DNA of 64,000 bases from Clostridium drakei (GCF_000633595.2 NZ_JIBU02000048.1:1-64000), one strand, 5' to 3'. Counted from the first letter of the stretch, positions 27,003-36,569 are shown. The notes: a model not told the origin generated them from the sequence alone. A program made the numbers and translations.

Positions 27003-29321
27003 ATGCCAATTGCAAAAGTAAATCCTACAGATGATGTATATATATCACAGTATTACAAAACTACAAACTTTAATGACTCAGAAGTTTTGTTCACTGGAAA
27101 CTATAACCAAACTCAAGATATGTACAGAAGCTTATTAAAATTTAATTTAGACAATGTAATTCCATCAGGAAGTATTATACAAAGAGCTGTTTTAGAATTG
27201 TTTGTCTATAGGAAAGATGAAGCTAATATATTTAAGTCACCGCAGCGTATCAGCGTATATATAAATACAAGTGACTTTTCAGAAAAAACAGTTATCTGGA
27301 ATAATGCACCGGAAATAAGTTTCACGTCGCATTTTATCAATGTAATAGATGGTAACATTAATCAATTTATTAGCATAGATATAACAAGCATAGTTGTCAA
27401 ATGGTTTTACAATATAATTGCTAATAATGGAATAACTTTAATTGGAATGGAAAATTTATTTGATACTATAATAGGTTATAGGTCATCAAAATGGGCAAAC
27501 ATGGAGCAAAGACCTGCAATAGCAATAGAATATAGCACAGAAGGGCCAACAGGCCCAGTAGGGGCAACTGGAGCAATGGGAGCCACGGGCCCAATAGGAG
27601 TAACAGGAGTAATTGGTGCCACAGGTCCGGTCGGAGCGACTGGAGTAATGGGACCCACAGGTCCAAAAGGAGCAACTGGAGTAATCGGAGTTACAGGTCC
27701 AATAGGAGTAACAGGAGTAATTGGTGTCACGGGTCCAGTCGGAGCGACTGGAGTAATGGGACCCACAGGTCCAAAAGGAGCAACCGGAGTAATTGGGGCT
27801 ACAGGCTCAATGGGAGTAACAGGAGTAATTGGTGTCACAGGTCCAGTCGGAGCGACTGGAGTAATGGGACCTACAGGTCCAAAAGGAGCAACCGGAGTAA
27901 TTGGGGCTACAGGCTCAATAGGAGTAACAGGAGTAATCGGCGCCACAGGTCCAGTCGGAGCGACTGGAGTAATGGGACCCATAGGTCCAAAAGGAGCAAC
28001 TGGAGTAATAGGAGCTACAGGTTTAGTGGGACCAACCGGAGCAATGGGATTTACAGGCCCAGTTGGAGTGACTGGAGCAATAGGTCCCACAGGTCCAGTG
28101 GGACCAACTGGAAGCAAGGGTTCAATAGGGGCAACTGGAGCAATGGGACGCACAGGTCCAACAGGAGTAATCGGAGCTACAGGTCCATCCGGAGCAACTG
28201 GGGCAATTGGACCCACAGGCCAAATAGGAGCAACCGGAGTAATGGGAGCTACAGGCCCAGACGGACCAACCGGAGCAATGGGACCCACAGGCCCAATAGG
28301 AGTAACCGGAGTAATGGGAGCTACAGGCCCAGACGGACCAACTGGAGCAATGGGATACACAGGGCCATCCGGAGCAACTGGAGCAATGGGACCCACAGGT
28401 CCAGTAGGCTCAACTGGACCTGCTAGAGCAAGTTTTTCTGTTAATAGGATTTATGTATCAAACTGGGGCAGTGGTGAACTCTCTATAATTGATGGAAATA
28501 CAAATACTGTCGTGTCTTCAGTAGTAGTGGGTAATTCACCAATGGGTGTGAGTATGAATTCGGCAACAAATGGAATTTATGTAGCGAACTATATTAGTAA
28601 CAATATTTCAATAATTGATGGAAATACCAATATTGTCGTAACTTCTCCAGCAGCAGGTTATACACCATATGCTATAAGTGCAAATTCAGTAACAAATAAA
28701 ATTTATGTGACAAACTATTATAGAAATAAGGTATTGGTAATTGATGGAAAGAGTAATAGCATTTTAAATTCTATAACAGTAGGGAACAAACCATATGCTA
28801 TAAGTGTGAATCCTTCAGTAAATAAAATCTATGTAGCAAACTATGGAGATAACAATATTTCAATAATTGACGGAAACAGTAATATTGTTATGGCTACTAT
28901 ATCAGTAGGTACTCAACCAAGAGGCGTATGTGTGAATCCATTAACGAATCAAATTTACGTAGCAAATTGGGGCAGTTATAATATTTCAGTAATTGATGGA
29001 ACTATCAATAATGTGATAACTTATGTGACAGTAGGTATTCAACCAAGAGGCGTAGCGGTGAATTCTACAACCAATATAATTTATGCAGGGAATTATGGTG
29101 GTAGGAATGTTTCAGTTATTAGTGGGCTTTCTAATGTTGTTATAGCTACTATAGAAGTGGGTAGTGAACCAAGTAGTATAGGTGTGAATTCGGCAACAAA
29201 TCAAATTTATGTATCTAATAATGCAAGTAGCAATGTCTCAGTAATTGATGGAACTAACAATATTGTCATAGCTACTATTCCAGTAGGTGTTTTACCACTT
29301 GGAATAACTGTAAACCCTTAA
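27003..29321 (+). CDS. Collagen-like protein with DNRLRE-like head and YVTN beta-propeller tail
   Basis: 772 residues in three parts. Residues 1-180 resemble DNRLRE-type beta-sandwich domains ([20 protein letters not shown]-like, [16 protein letters not shown]). Residues 181-474 are about 98 uninterrupted Gly-X-Y triplets, mostly GPT, GAT, GVT, GVI and GVM. Residues 475-772 are seven beta-propeller repeats of about 42 residues ([10 protein letters not shown]...[11 protein letters not shown]). No signal peptide is seen. The plan recalls exosporium filament proteins (BclA-like). AGGAGAGG precedes the ATG. Confidence 0.85.
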   Translation: MPIAKVNPTDDVYISQYYKTTNFNDSEVLFTGNYNQTQDMYRSLLKFNLDNVIPSGSIIQRAVLELFVYRKDEANIFKSPQRISVYINTSDFSEKTVIWNNAPEISFTSHFINVIDGNINQFISIDITSIVVKWFYNIIANNGITLIGMENLFDTIIGYRSSKWANMEQRPAIAIEYSTEGPTGPVGATGAMGATGPIGVTGVIGATGPVGATGVMGPTGPKGATGVIGVTGPIGVTGVIGVTGPVGATGVMGPTGPKGATGVIGATGSMGVTGVIGVTGPVGATGVMGPTGPKGATGVIGATGSIGVTGVIGATGPVGATGVMGPIGPKGATGVIGATGLVGPTGAMGFTGPVGVTGAIGPTGPVGPTGSKGSIGATGAMGRTGPTGVIGATGPSGATGAIGPTGQIGATGVMGATGPDGPTGAMGPTGPIGVTGVMGATGPDGPTGAMGYTGPSGATGAMGPTGPVGSTGPARASFSVNRIYVSNWGSGELSIIDGNTNTVVSSVVVGNSPMGVSMNSATNGIYVANYISNNISIIDGNTNIVVTSPAAGYTPYAISANSVTNKIYVTNYYRNKVLVIDGKSNSILNSITVGNKPYAISVNPSVNKIYVANYGDNNISIIDGNSNIVMATISVGTQPRGVCVNPLTNQIYVANWGSYNISVIDGTINNVITYVTVGIQPRGVAVNSTTNIIYAGNYGGRNVSVISGLSNVVIATIEVGSEPSSIGVNSATNQIYVSNNASSNVSVIDGTNNIVIATIPVGVLPLGITVNP
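27573..28004 (+). repeat. 108-bp tandem repeat inside the collagen region, four copies
   Basis: A 36-residue unit (ending [18 protein letters not shown]) is repeated four times with few changes, then drifts. The DNA is nearly identical between copies and richer in GC than the flanks, so length variation by recombination is expected. Confidence 0.75.
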
Positions 29322-29675
29322 AAAGTTTGTTGTTTTTCACCTTCTTTACTTAATACTCTGTTTATATAAAATATAGTTTGAAAATTAATTTTTACCATTA
29401 AAATAAGACGAGTGTTTTTAAAGCAATGTTTATGCAATGATAAATGGAATACGTATTTTTACCTATTGTTTTAAAATATTTCAACAAAAGCTGTTCCAGT
29501 TTTTGTATGGAGGCAGCCCCTTACAAAGACTGGAAGTAATTATTAGGTTCAGATGGGTTGTTCCATAGTAGAGAAAATCAATTTAGAACTTGAAATGATG
29601 CGGAAGCAAAAGAAATAGTAGGAGTAACAATAAAAATTTAACTAAAAGTATTACAAGAAGAATAACAAATAATTA

Positions 29676-29722
29676 AATATAGAATATTATAAATTAATTG
29701 TATATATAATATTCTATATTGA
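29676..29722. other. AT-rich hairpin in the 29322-30335 gap
   Basis: AATATAGAATATTAT and ATAATATTCTATATT are inverted repeats around a short loop. The stretch 29322-29675 has no gene that I can support. Confidence 0.4.
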
Positions 29723-29737
29723 CTTTAATAATATGTA

Positions 29738-29767
29738 TTGTATAATTGAACTAAGAATAGATATAAT
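29738..29767 (+). promoter_or_regulatory. Promoter of the antitoxin-type RNA 1
   Basis: TTGTAT, 18 bases, TATAAT, ending 5-6 bases before the conserved start of the RNA. Confidence 0.6.
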
Positions 29768-29772
29768 AAAAA

Positions 29773-29884
29773 CAGGGTGTTAGAGCACCCTGAAGTATAC
29801 AATTCTAGTTGCTTAGGCAACTGGCATTACTAAATTTAAGTTTAAAAATAGTAGTATCCACTTGCACGGGGCTACTATTTTTTT
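29773..29884 (+). ncRNA. Putative antitoxin RNA 1 (type I toxin-antitoxin)
   Basis: Begins with the hairpin CAGGGTG-TTAGAG-CACCCTG, continues with AGTTGC-TTAG-GCAACT, and ends at a bidirectional terminator AAAATAGTAG ... CTACTATTTT. Its 3' end is complementary to the 3' end of the toxin transcript on the other strand. The same order of elements is found at 36065-36176. Confidence 0.6.
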
Positions 29885-29985
29885 GAGATTTTTTCTATAA
29901 GCAGCACTATTAGTGTTAACAGTGCTATTAAGAACAAACCTGCTTGAAATAATAACGCTAATACATCATTACTTATAAGTACCAC
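29875..29985 (-). CDS. Small hydrophobic toxin 1 (Hol_Tox-like), start uncertain
   Basis: A frame of 33-36 residues: SNDVLALLFQAG, a membrane helix FLIALLTLIVLLIE and a basic end KISKK. This matches the holin-like/type I toxin style. GGGAGG is present and can pair with CCCT upstream, hiding the ribosome site. Where toxin 2 has ATG (8 bases after GGGAGG), this gene has ATA; the only standard alternative is a GTG overlapping the ribosome site. It may be silenced or use a weak start. Confidence 0.6.
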   Translation of the reverse strand: MVLISNDVLALLFQAGLFLIALLTLIVLLIEKISKK

Positions 29986-30129
29986 CTCCCTTCAAAGAGG
30001 GATGAATGATACCAGTAGCCCACCCAACTATATTGAATTGTATGTAAACAGTTTAACATAATTATACAATAAGAACAATGTTTTACTTAGATATAAAGGA
30101 CCACCAAGAATTATATAGAATATAATTCT

Positions 30130-30291
30130 TGAGGTGATTTCTCTTAAGCCCATAAATTACTTTGGACAATTGCCAATGAAGATGAAGAATTTATTAGGTT
30201 TTGTACAAAACGAAGTGGTCAATACCATTATGAAAATAGGGATGAAATGTATAATAATCTTGAATGAAATAAGAAGAAAGATGATATAAGA
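30130..30291 (+). pseudogene. Unrecognised decayed frame
   Basis: One frame reads WTIANEDEEFIRFCTKRSG then YHYENRDEMYNNLE before a stop; it looks coding but has no start or ribosome site. I recognise no family. It lies directly upstream of the deformylase-like gene. Confidence 0.25.
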
Positions 30292-30335
30292 GAATAATTG
30301 AATATAAAAATAAAATATATAGTTGAGGTGTAAAT

Positions 30336-30746
30336 ATGATAAGACCAATTGTAAAAGATGTATTGTTTTTAGGACAAAAATCTGAAAATGCAACTAAAAA
30401 TGATATGGTAGTAGTTGATGATTTAATGGATACATTAAGGGCAAATTTACAGTGTTGTGTTGGACTGGCTGGTAATATGATTGGGGTAAAAAAGCGCATA
30501 TTGGTATTTACTACAGCGAACATTATTGTGCCTATGATAAATCCAGTTATATTAAAGAAGGAAAAGCCATATGAAACAGAAGAGAGTTGTTTATCTTTAA
30601 TTGGTGTTAGAAAAACAAAAAGATATGAAATGATAGAGGTGGAGTATTTTGATAGAAATTTTAAGAATCAAAAGCAAGTGTTTACTGGATTTACAGCACA
30701 AATAATTCAACATGAAATGGATCATTTTGAAGGTATAATAATTTAA
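30336..30746 (+). CDS. Peptide deformylase-like protein
   Basis: 136 residues. The metal motif QHEMDH at about 126-131 is intact, and ESCLS at about 84-88 supplies the cysteine ligand. The first motif is CVGLAGNMIG rather than the classical GVGLAAPQ, a known variant in short clostridial deformylases. Such enzymes remove the formyl group from new proteins; this divergent form may be a second, specialised copy. GAGGTG precedes the ATG. The stop is 2 bases from the terminal repeat of a palindromic element. Confidence 0.75.
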   Translation: MIRPIVKDVLFLGQKSENATKNDMVVVDDLMDTLRANLQCCVGLAGNMIGVKKRILVFTTANIIVPMINPVILKKEKPYETEESCLSLIGVRKTKRYEMIEVEYFDRNFKNQKQVFTGFTAQIIQHEMDHFEGIII

Positions 30747-30796
30747 TTACTCAACTTTCCCAGTTTAAAAATTATGACACACAAGCGTATGTAAGC

Positions 30797-30891
30797 GAAG
30801 TAACTTTCAACTGTATTCCGGATGATATATGCTGTGAAGAAAAACTCACTTCACAGCATATATCAGTCTCCATACAGTTGAAAGTTACTTC
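30797..30891. repeat. Hairpin A of the complete element
   Basis: A stem of more than 40 pairs with one small bulge region (GAAGTAACTTTCAACTGTAT, then TGATATATGCTGTGAAG, and their complements) closes a loop of about 9 bases (AAAAACTCA). Confidence 0.75.
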
Positions 30892-31166
30892 TTAGTGCAT
30901 TACGTATATATATTACTTTCTAATATGGCTCTAAATAAAAAGCGTAGCTTTCATAATACCTGTATATTTTTCAATAACCTAAATAATAAATCTATTTTAA
31001 GGTACTTCTATAAAATAAAAAACAACTGACTTTTAAATTAGACATATTAGACTAATAGCAAGTTCCGCCTTAATTTTATGTGTTATAAATTATAGTTATA
31101 AATATGATTGTGGCTTATAAAATTACCTATAACAATGCAATTAAGTGCGTACACTTGAATTTGCTA

Positions 31167-31408
31167 GTTTGAATTTCAACTTTTATGCAGTGATATATTA
31201 TAAGGGTGTACTCACATTAGCTAAATTGTTTTAGTATTATTCTTAGCTTAAAATTTTTGAAAGCCTTAGAAGTTTAGTCCTGTTTGAGGGAACCGAGTTT
31301 GACAAAGTTCTTAGGTTTTCAAAAATTTCGAGCTTTAGAATAATTAAAACATTTAGCCGTGAGTACACCCTTATAATATATCATGGAATAAAAGTTGAAA
31401 CTCAAACT
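31167..31408. repeat. Hairpin B of the complete element
   Basis: About 240 nt, self-complementary over most of its length. It shares its apical sequence with 328-570 and differs in the stem by compensatory pairs (TATTATAAGG/CCTTATAATA here, TATGATAAGG/CCTTATCATA there). Confidence 0.75.
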
Positions 31409-31455
31409 TCCACTGCACCCTTACGTAGCAATGTGCCTAAACTGCGAAAGTTGAG

Positions 31456-32859
31456 TTATTTCTCACCAATAGCGCTATCAAAGGTACTGCTTTGAAGCTG
31501 TTCTTTTTCATTCTCATTCTCTTTCTCTTTTATATGTTTCATTTCAAAAAACACAACAATTCCAGTTATAAGAGAAGCCAGAATATCTGCTATAGGTGGA
31601 GTTCTCCAAATACCTTCAATGCCCCAAAAGTGGGGTAATATCAATAATAGTGGGACCAATAAGAACAATTGTCTGGATAACCCCAGAATTGTGGATTGAA
31701 TTGGTTTGCCAACTGCCTGAAAGTACTGGGAACAGACAATTTGAAAACCAGCCACAGGAAACATAAAAAAGAATATACAAATTGCGTGAGCAGTTAATTG
31801 AGTCAGCTTAGGATTATTATTAATGAACATATTGGCAATTTGAGTAGGCCATAAATGAACTACTACAGTACTGAATGTTGCTATAATTATACCAACAATA
31901 ACTGCTTTTTTCAGGGCTTCTTTTACTCTGGAAAATTCCTTGGCACCATAATTAAAGCCAATGATTGGCTGAGCACCTTGACTAATACCAAGAATAGGCA
32001 TAAACATCAATGTAGCTATACTTCCAACAATACCCATAGCGGATAGTGCCATATCTCCACCATAACTCATCAATGCTTTATTCAAGATAGTATTTTGAAG
32101 ACTATTAGCTAATTGCATTGCAAAAGGAGCGAAACCAATAGACATAATGCTAATAACTAAGTTTTTCTGCAACTTTAGATTTTTTAACTTTATTTTTACA
32201 ATACTAGGGCCAAATAGAAAATAAGTTAATACCCAAATAGATGAAAATATCTGACCACAGACAGTTGCAAGGGCAGAACCCCTAATTCCAAAACCTAATT
32301 TCATAACGAAAATATAATTTAAGATTACATTGATAATGGTTCCGATTACTTGAGTATACATAGACATCCTAGGATTACCTTCAGCTCTAATAAAATTAAC
32401 CATTCCCATGCTTATAGAGCCTAAGGATGATGCCATCATTATAATGTTGGTAAAAGCTTTAGCATAAGGCAAAACCTCAGCACTTGCACCAAAGAAAGTT
32501 AAAATAGGAGTGCTAAAAAGAAAATAAATAATGCTGATACAAAGAGGTAATAAAACCAACAATACTGTAGCATTTCCAGCTATTTTATTAGCTTCTTCTG
32601 GTCTTTTCTCACCTAACCTAATGGAAATAAGTGATGTAGCGCCAACTCCAATTAATGCAGATACTGCCATAAGAATAAGCATAATTGGAAAGGCTACAGT
32701 TGTGGCTGCAATGGCAAGTGAGCCAACACCACGACCTACAAATATACGATCAATAATGTTATACATAGAATTTACCAGCATAGCTATAACAGCTGGCCAT
32801 GAAAACTTCCATAATAAAGTACTAATTTTTCCATTTCTAAGTTCATTTGTGCTATTCAT
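31456..32859 (-). CDS. MATE-family multidrug efflux pump 2
   Basis: 467 residues, 12 helices in two halves, with LWKFSWPAVIAMLVNSMYN near the N-terminus and GISQGAQPIIGFNYGAKE in the second half. Exports cationic compounds using an ion gradient. It lies 15 bases after a MarR gene on the same strand, so the pair is one operon. AAGGTGAATTAAAA precedes the ATG. Its stop codon overlaps the end of the palindromic element by one base, so the last residues may have been set by that insertion. Confidence 0.87.
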   Translation of the reverse strand: MNSTNELRNGKISTLLWKFSWPAVIAMLVNSMYNIIDRIFVGRGVGSLAIAATTVAFPIMLILMAVSALIGVGATSLISIRLGEKRPEEANKIAGNATVLLVLLPLCISIIYFLFSTPILTFFGASAEVLPYAKAFTNIIMMASSLGSISMGMVNFIRAEGNPRMSMYTQVIGTIINVILNYIFVMKLGFGIRGSALATVCGQIFSSIWVLTYFLFGPSIVKIKLKNLKLQKNLVISIMSIGFAPFAMQLANSLQNTILNKALMSYGGDMALSAMGIVGSIATLMFMPILGISQGAQPIIGFNYGAKEFSRVKEALKKAVIVGIIIATFSTVVVHLWPTQIANMFINNNPKLTQLTAHAICIFFFMFPVAGFQIVCSQYFQAVGKPIQSTILGLSRQLFLLVPLLLILPHFWGIEGIWRTPPIADILASLITGIVVFFEMKHIKEKENENEKEQLQSSTFDSAIGEK

Positions 32860-32874
32860 TTTTAATTCACCTTC

Positions 32875-33321
32875 TTAAAATTTTTGCATAAATTTTACAG
32901 CATATTTGAGACTGTCAGTAAATTTTGCTAGTTCATTAGGATTTGCAGCATTTAGAATTTCGCTCATACGGTAAACGGAGATTTTCATAATACTTTCCAT
33001 TTCCTTTATCCCAGTATCTGTGAGAGATATAAGTGTCTTTCGTCGGTCATTTGCATCATTGCAGCGAATAACAATATCTAATTCTTCTAATTGATCAATC
33101 AAGGTAGTTAAGCTGCCTTTTTCTATATTAAGCATCTTGGAAATTTCTGTTGCAGTAAGAACCTTATACTGATAAAGGAACCCAATGATTGCAGTATGAT
33201 TTTTTTTAAGTTCCGGATGATTTGGGCTTTCAGTGCAAAATTTACGAATAAATTTTGAATGGAATAAGCCGATAGTTTTAAATAATAAGTCGTGTATTTC
33301 TTGAAATTCATCTTTTGCCAT
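32875..33321 (-). CDS. MarR-family regulator of MATE pump 2
   Basis: 148 residues with winged helix LTATEISKMLNIEKGSLTTLIDQLE at about 55-78 (ATEISKMLNIEKG, TTLIDQLEEL) and the wing NDANDRRKTLISL. The start at 33321 (MAKDEF) is set by AAAGGTG 8 bases upstream. The promoter has TTGACA-N17-TAAAAT and a TTAGAATTCTTAC-type palindrome downstream, so it is autoregulated together with the pump. Confidence 0.87.
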   Translation of the reverse strand: MAKDEFQEIHDLLFKTIGLFHSKFIRKFCTESPNHPELKKNHTAIIGFLYQYKVLTATEISKMLNIEKGSLTTLIDQLEELDIVIRCNDANDRRKTLISLTDTGIKEMESIMKISVYRMSEILNAANPNELAKFTDSLKYAVKFMQKF

Positions 33322-33340
33322 AAACATCACCTTTCAGATA

Positions 33341-33401
33341 GTCAGAATACTTAAAGTAAGAATTCTAACTAAATTTTATGCCTTTAGTTTCTATTTGTCA
33401 A
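33341..33401 (-). promoter_or_regulatory. MarR/MATE 2 promoter and operator
   Basis: On the minus strand TTGACA, 17 bases, TAAAAT (33401-33373), followed by an imperfect palindrome GTTAGAATTCTTAC...GTATTCTGAC (33369-33341). The core TTAGAATTCT is also found at the other MarR/MATE operon (42681-42692). Confidence 0.72.
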
Positions 33402-33405
33402 GTTA

Positions 33406-33519
33406 CTAGAAATATATTGAACTATACATATTCAAAATATGATGAATTGCATATAAGGTACCAAGTAGGAAGAAGCTGAAAATTAAAAATACATCTAATC
33501 CTATAAAAGCATATTTCAT
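33406..33519 (-). other. Possible 37-residue membrane peptide; otherwise empty gap
   Basis: A frame starting MKYAFIGLDVFLIFSFFLLG has one membrane helix but no ribosome site and overlaps the MarR promoter region's upstream side. The gap 33322-33770 otherwise shows only AT-rich DNA and the chemoreceptor promoter. Confidence 0.2.
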
Positions 33520-33770
33520 TTTTTTATAAAAAATAAAAGAAAATTCAGAAAAATACATTATTTAGATTGACAAAGACAAATATCGACATTATAATTTTAA
33601 ATAATAATATAAGTATGCACTTACTTTAGTTGAAATATATTGACTATCCTTAAGCATTTCTTTAGGTTCTTGAATTTTATGACTTTAGTTGTCTGAATTA
33701 ATTTAATATAGAAAATAAAACAAAAAATGATGGGATATAAAGACTTAGTGAAAGAAGGGAGCTGATATTT

Positions 33771-35837
33771 ATGAATAAAAAGGCTATTGGAATAAAGGGG
33801 AGGATTTTACTATCTTCAATAATAGTTCTTTTGATAACTTTAGTAAGTATTACTAGTATTCTAATCTATCAAATTAATAAAAAGTCTTATGAAGATTATT
33901 TTACTAATTCTAACGAGCAAATGAAGGTCGTTTCTCAAGCAATTAACATTTTTTATGATCAAATTGACAAAAATATTGGTATGTTAGCAACAAATCCTGT
34001 GATAATGACAGCTGATAATAGTATTACAACTTATAAAAATACAACTCAAGACACTCCAATGAAACCTTCAGCTAAGGCAGGAGTTGAACAGGAAATTTAT
34101 AAAGTATTCGAGCAATATGCAAATAGCCATAAAGGTACAAGCTATGTATATTTAGGAACACAAGATGGAGGATATATACAATGGCCAGAAGAGAGTCTGC
34201 CAGCAGGATTTGATCCTTCAAAAAGACCTTGGTTTAATGATTCAATGAATAAAAAGGAAAGTGTTATTAGAACAGCTCCGTACAGTTATAAGTCACAACT
34301 ACTTACAAGTAATGCTCGTACATTTACTGATAAAAATGGAAAAGTTATAGGTGCCATAGGAATCGATGTACAGCAAACTAATATTAGCGATATGTTGAAT
34401 AAAATGAAAATTGGTAAAACAGGATATTCAATGATTGTACATAGTAATGGTTTAATAATGGCAGATGGGAAAAATCCTAAAAACAATTTTAAAAAGGTTG
34501 GAGAAGTCGGCATTAATGGATTAGATAAGCTTCTAGCTAAAGACATAAAATCATTTGATGTTGTTGTTGATGGCGAAAAGTATATTGTTAATCCCTATAA
34601 AGTTGAAGGAACTGATTGGGTATTAGCATCATTTATGACAGAAAAAGAGTTGGGATCTGGTGCAAAAGCAATAGTAAATACAATGATAGTTTCTGCAGTG
34701 GTCATGTTAATACTGGCAATTATTTTATTTAATTTTCTTTCCAGCAGTATAACAAAGCCTATCTTAGCAGTAACAAAGAGAGTACAAGATTTTGCTAATT
34801 TGGATTTTTCAGTAAATGAAAAGTCAGATGCACTAAAATACTTAAACAGAAAAGATGAAGTAGGAGATATGGTGAGAGCCTTTGTAAGTATGAGAGAGAA
34901 TGTATCAGAATTCATCATGAAAACTTCGGATTCAACAGAAAAGGTTGCAGCTTCATCGGAAGAATTAACTGCTACTTCTGAACAAGCAGCTACTGCATCA
35001 AATGAAGTAAGTAAGGCTATTGAGGAAATTGCAAAAGGAGCTACTGATCAAGCTAAAGATACTCAAATGGCAGCTCATAATGTAGAAGATTTAGGTAATT
35101 TATTAGAAGAAGATTTAAATTATATTGAGGAATTGAATGTTGCAGCAGTTGAAATTGAAAGGCAAAAATCAGAAGGCTTTTCAATTTTGAAAGAACTTGT
35201 TGAAAAAACTGAGAAAAATAATGATTCCGCAAACAATGTTTATCATATTATCATGAGTAACAATGAAAGTGCAGAAAAAATTGAAAATGCTAGTACTATG
35301 ATTCAAAGTATCGCAGACCAGACAAATCTTTTAGCTTTAAATGCGGCAATAGAAGCTGCAAGAGCTGGAGAAGCAGGTAAAGGTTTTGCAGTTGTTGCTG
35401 ATGAAATAAGAAAGCTTGCAGAACAATCAAATAACTTTACAAATGACATTAAAACAGTAATAACTGAGTTAAAGATAAAATCACAAAATGCAGTTGATTT
35501 GATGCAACAGACTAAGCAGATAATTGAGGAGCAAGCTTCTAGTGTTGGAGAAACTGAAGGAAAATTTGAAGGAATAGCAGAAGCCATAGATTCTATAAAA
35601 ACTGTAGTTAATAAACTTAATAATTCTGCCAGACAGATGACAGAAAATAAAAACAAAATCATTGAGGTAACTCAAAATTTATCTGCAATTTCTGAAGAGA
35701 ATGCTGCTGGAACAGAACAAGCGTCATCAGCTGTGCAAGAACAAGTTACTACAATTGAGGAAATTGCCAAAGCAGGAGAGAGCTTAGCTACAATTTCAGA
35801 AGAATTAAGAGTGTTAGTAGAAAGATTTAAGGTCTAG
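33771..35837 (+). CDS. Methyl-accepting chemotaxis protein with Cache sensor
   Basis: 688 residues: membrane helix at about 12-34, an extracellular double-Cache-like domain to about 300 ([21 protein letters not shown]), second helix at about 303-326, HAMP to about 378 and a long signalling hairpin with the conserved tip [19 protein letters not shown] at about 513-531. It senses small molecules outside the cell and controls CheA. AAGGGAGCTG precedes the ATG. It is transcribed alone. The ligand is not predictable. Confidence 0.88.
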   Translation: MNKKAIGIKGRILLSSIIVLLITLVSITSILIYQINKKSYEDYFTNSNEQMKVVSQAINIFYDQIDKNIGMLATNPVIMTADNSITTYKNTTQDTPMKPSAKAGVEQEIYKVFEQYANSHKGTSYVYLGTQDGGYIQWPEESLPAGFDPSKRPWFNDSMNKKESVIRTAPYSYKSQLLTSNARTFTDKNGKVIGAIGIDVQQTNISDMLNKMKIGKTGYSMIVHSNGLIMADGKNPKNNFKKVGEVGINGLDKLLAKDIKSFDVVVDGEKYIVNPYKVEGTDWVLASFMTEKELGSGAKAIVNTMIVSAVVMLILAIILFNFLSSSITKPILAVTKRVQDFANLDFSVNEKSDALKYLNRKDEVGDMVRAFVSMRENVSEFIMKTSDSTEKVAASSEELTATSEQAATASNEVSKAIEEIAKGATDQAKDTQMAAHNVEDLGNLLEEDLNYIEELNVAAVEIERQKSEGFSILKELVEKTEKNNDSANNVYHIIMSNNESAEKIENASTMIQSIADQTNLLALNAAIEAARAGEAGKGFAVVADEIRKLAEQSNNFTNDIKTVITELKIKSQNAVDLMQQTKQIIEEQASSVGETEGKFEGIAEAIDSIKTVVNKLNNSARQMTENKNKIIEVTQNLSAISEENAAGTEQASSAVQEQVTTIEEIAKAGESLATISEELRVLVERFKV

Positions 35838-36031
35838 TCAAAAAACTCTATACTAATTATATTTAAATCAATTTAAAAAGGAATTCAGTATACTTCAATT
35901 CGAAACCATAAGAGAAGAGAGAACTTTATATGAAGCATTTTCATTATTGAAAACAGCAACATAATAAATATTTTGTGCAAATTTTACTTGAATTTTGTAT
36001 AAAATATTGTGCATGATATTTTATACTATGT

Positions 36032-36059
36032 TATAATTGAGGTAGTAAATGAACATAAT
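36032..36059 (+). promoter_or_regulatory. Promoter of the antitoxin-type RNA 2
   Basis: CATAAT at 36054-36059 aligns with the -10 of RNA 1; a weak TTATAA lies 17 bases upstream. The 35838-36031 stretch has no gene. Confidence 0.4.
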
Positions 36060-36064
36060 AAAAA

Positions 36065-36176
36065 CAGGGTACTGGTAATATCCTGTAGTATACAATTCTA
36101 GTTGCTTAGGCAACCGATAAAGCTTAAACTTATAAAAAAAGTAGCCATACCAATTGCGGCGGTGGGCTACCTTTTT
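36065..36176 (+). ncRNA. Putative antitoxin RNA 2 (type I toxin-antitoxin)
   Basis: Same plan as 29773-29884: CAGGGTA...TATCCTG hairpin, the shared TATACAATTCTAGTTGC and GCAAC hairpin, then a terminator GTAGCC...GGCTAC with T run. It overlaps the 3' end of toxin gene 2 on the opposite strand. Confidence 0.6.
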
Positions 36177-36262
36177 ATTTTATCTATAAGTACCATAATT
36201 AAATTTATCAAAGCTACCAAAAATGATAGAGCAGCAAAAACCACTATAAACATTTCGTACAT
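36167..36262 (-). CDS. Small hydrophobic toxin 2 (Hol_Tox-like)
   Basis: 31 residues: MYEMFIVVFAALSFLVALIN, then LIMVLIDKIKR. One membrane helix with a basic end is the standard plan of holin-like type I toxins, which depolarise the membrane when overproduced. GGGAGG lies 8 bases before the ATG and can fold with CCCTT just upstream (CCCTT-TAAG-AAGGG), hiding it. Its 3' end overlaps the antisense RNA above. Family assignment is from memory. Confidence 0.68.
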   Translation of the reverse strand: MYEMFIVVFAALSFLVALINLIMVLIDKIKR

Positions 36263-36544
36263 ATGTATCACCTCCCTTCTTAAAGGGATAGCGATACCAG
36301 TTGCCCATATACAACATCTATTGAATTGTACATGAATAGTTTAGAATAATTGTATATTAAGGGCAATATTTTACGTCCATGTGGAATTAATAAGATTTGT
36401 AGTATATTACTAATGAACAGAAAAATAATAAAATTTAAATTCGGTTATCAGTATTATTGATATATCTTTTGGAATATAAATCTAGACTATTTTCGTGTTT
36501 GTTGCTTAATTGATATAGTTCTTCCTTACATTAATCATAGGTAA

Positions 36545-36569
36545 AAAGTGTATGGATACCATACACTTT
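36545..36569. promoter_or_regulatory. MarR-type operator, copy 4 (perfect palindrome)
   Basis: Arms AAAGTGTATGG and CCATACACTTT around ATA. On the minus strand it sits between TTGCGT and TACACT at 18-base spacing. No gene follows on that strand except the toxin locus, so it may be the promoter of a lost gene. Confidence 0.72.

Larger units (their letters stand above)
30749..31456. repeat. Complete palindromic element (708 bp) with 19-bp terminal inverted repeats
   Basis: The ends ACTCAACTTTCCCAGTTTA (30749-30767) and TAAACTGCGAAAGTTGAGT (31438-31456) are inverted with one mismatch. Between them lie hairpin A (30797-30891), an AT-rich spacer and hairpin B (31167-31408). No coding frame is present. 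It fills the whole gap between the deformylase-like and MATE genes, touching both stop codons. A clear target duplication is not visible. It is a copy of the element at 1-618. Confidence 0.72.

Noticed and set aside
27476-28396. A 306-residue open frame on the minus strand, rich in proline
   Set aside because: It is the antisense reading of the Gly-X-Y repeats of the collagen-like gene; no start signal, and its repeats are explained by the plus-strand gene.
36102-36335. A 77-residue plus-strand frame
   Set aside because: It runs antisense through the toxin 2 gene and the antitoxin RNA terminator and has no ribosome site.
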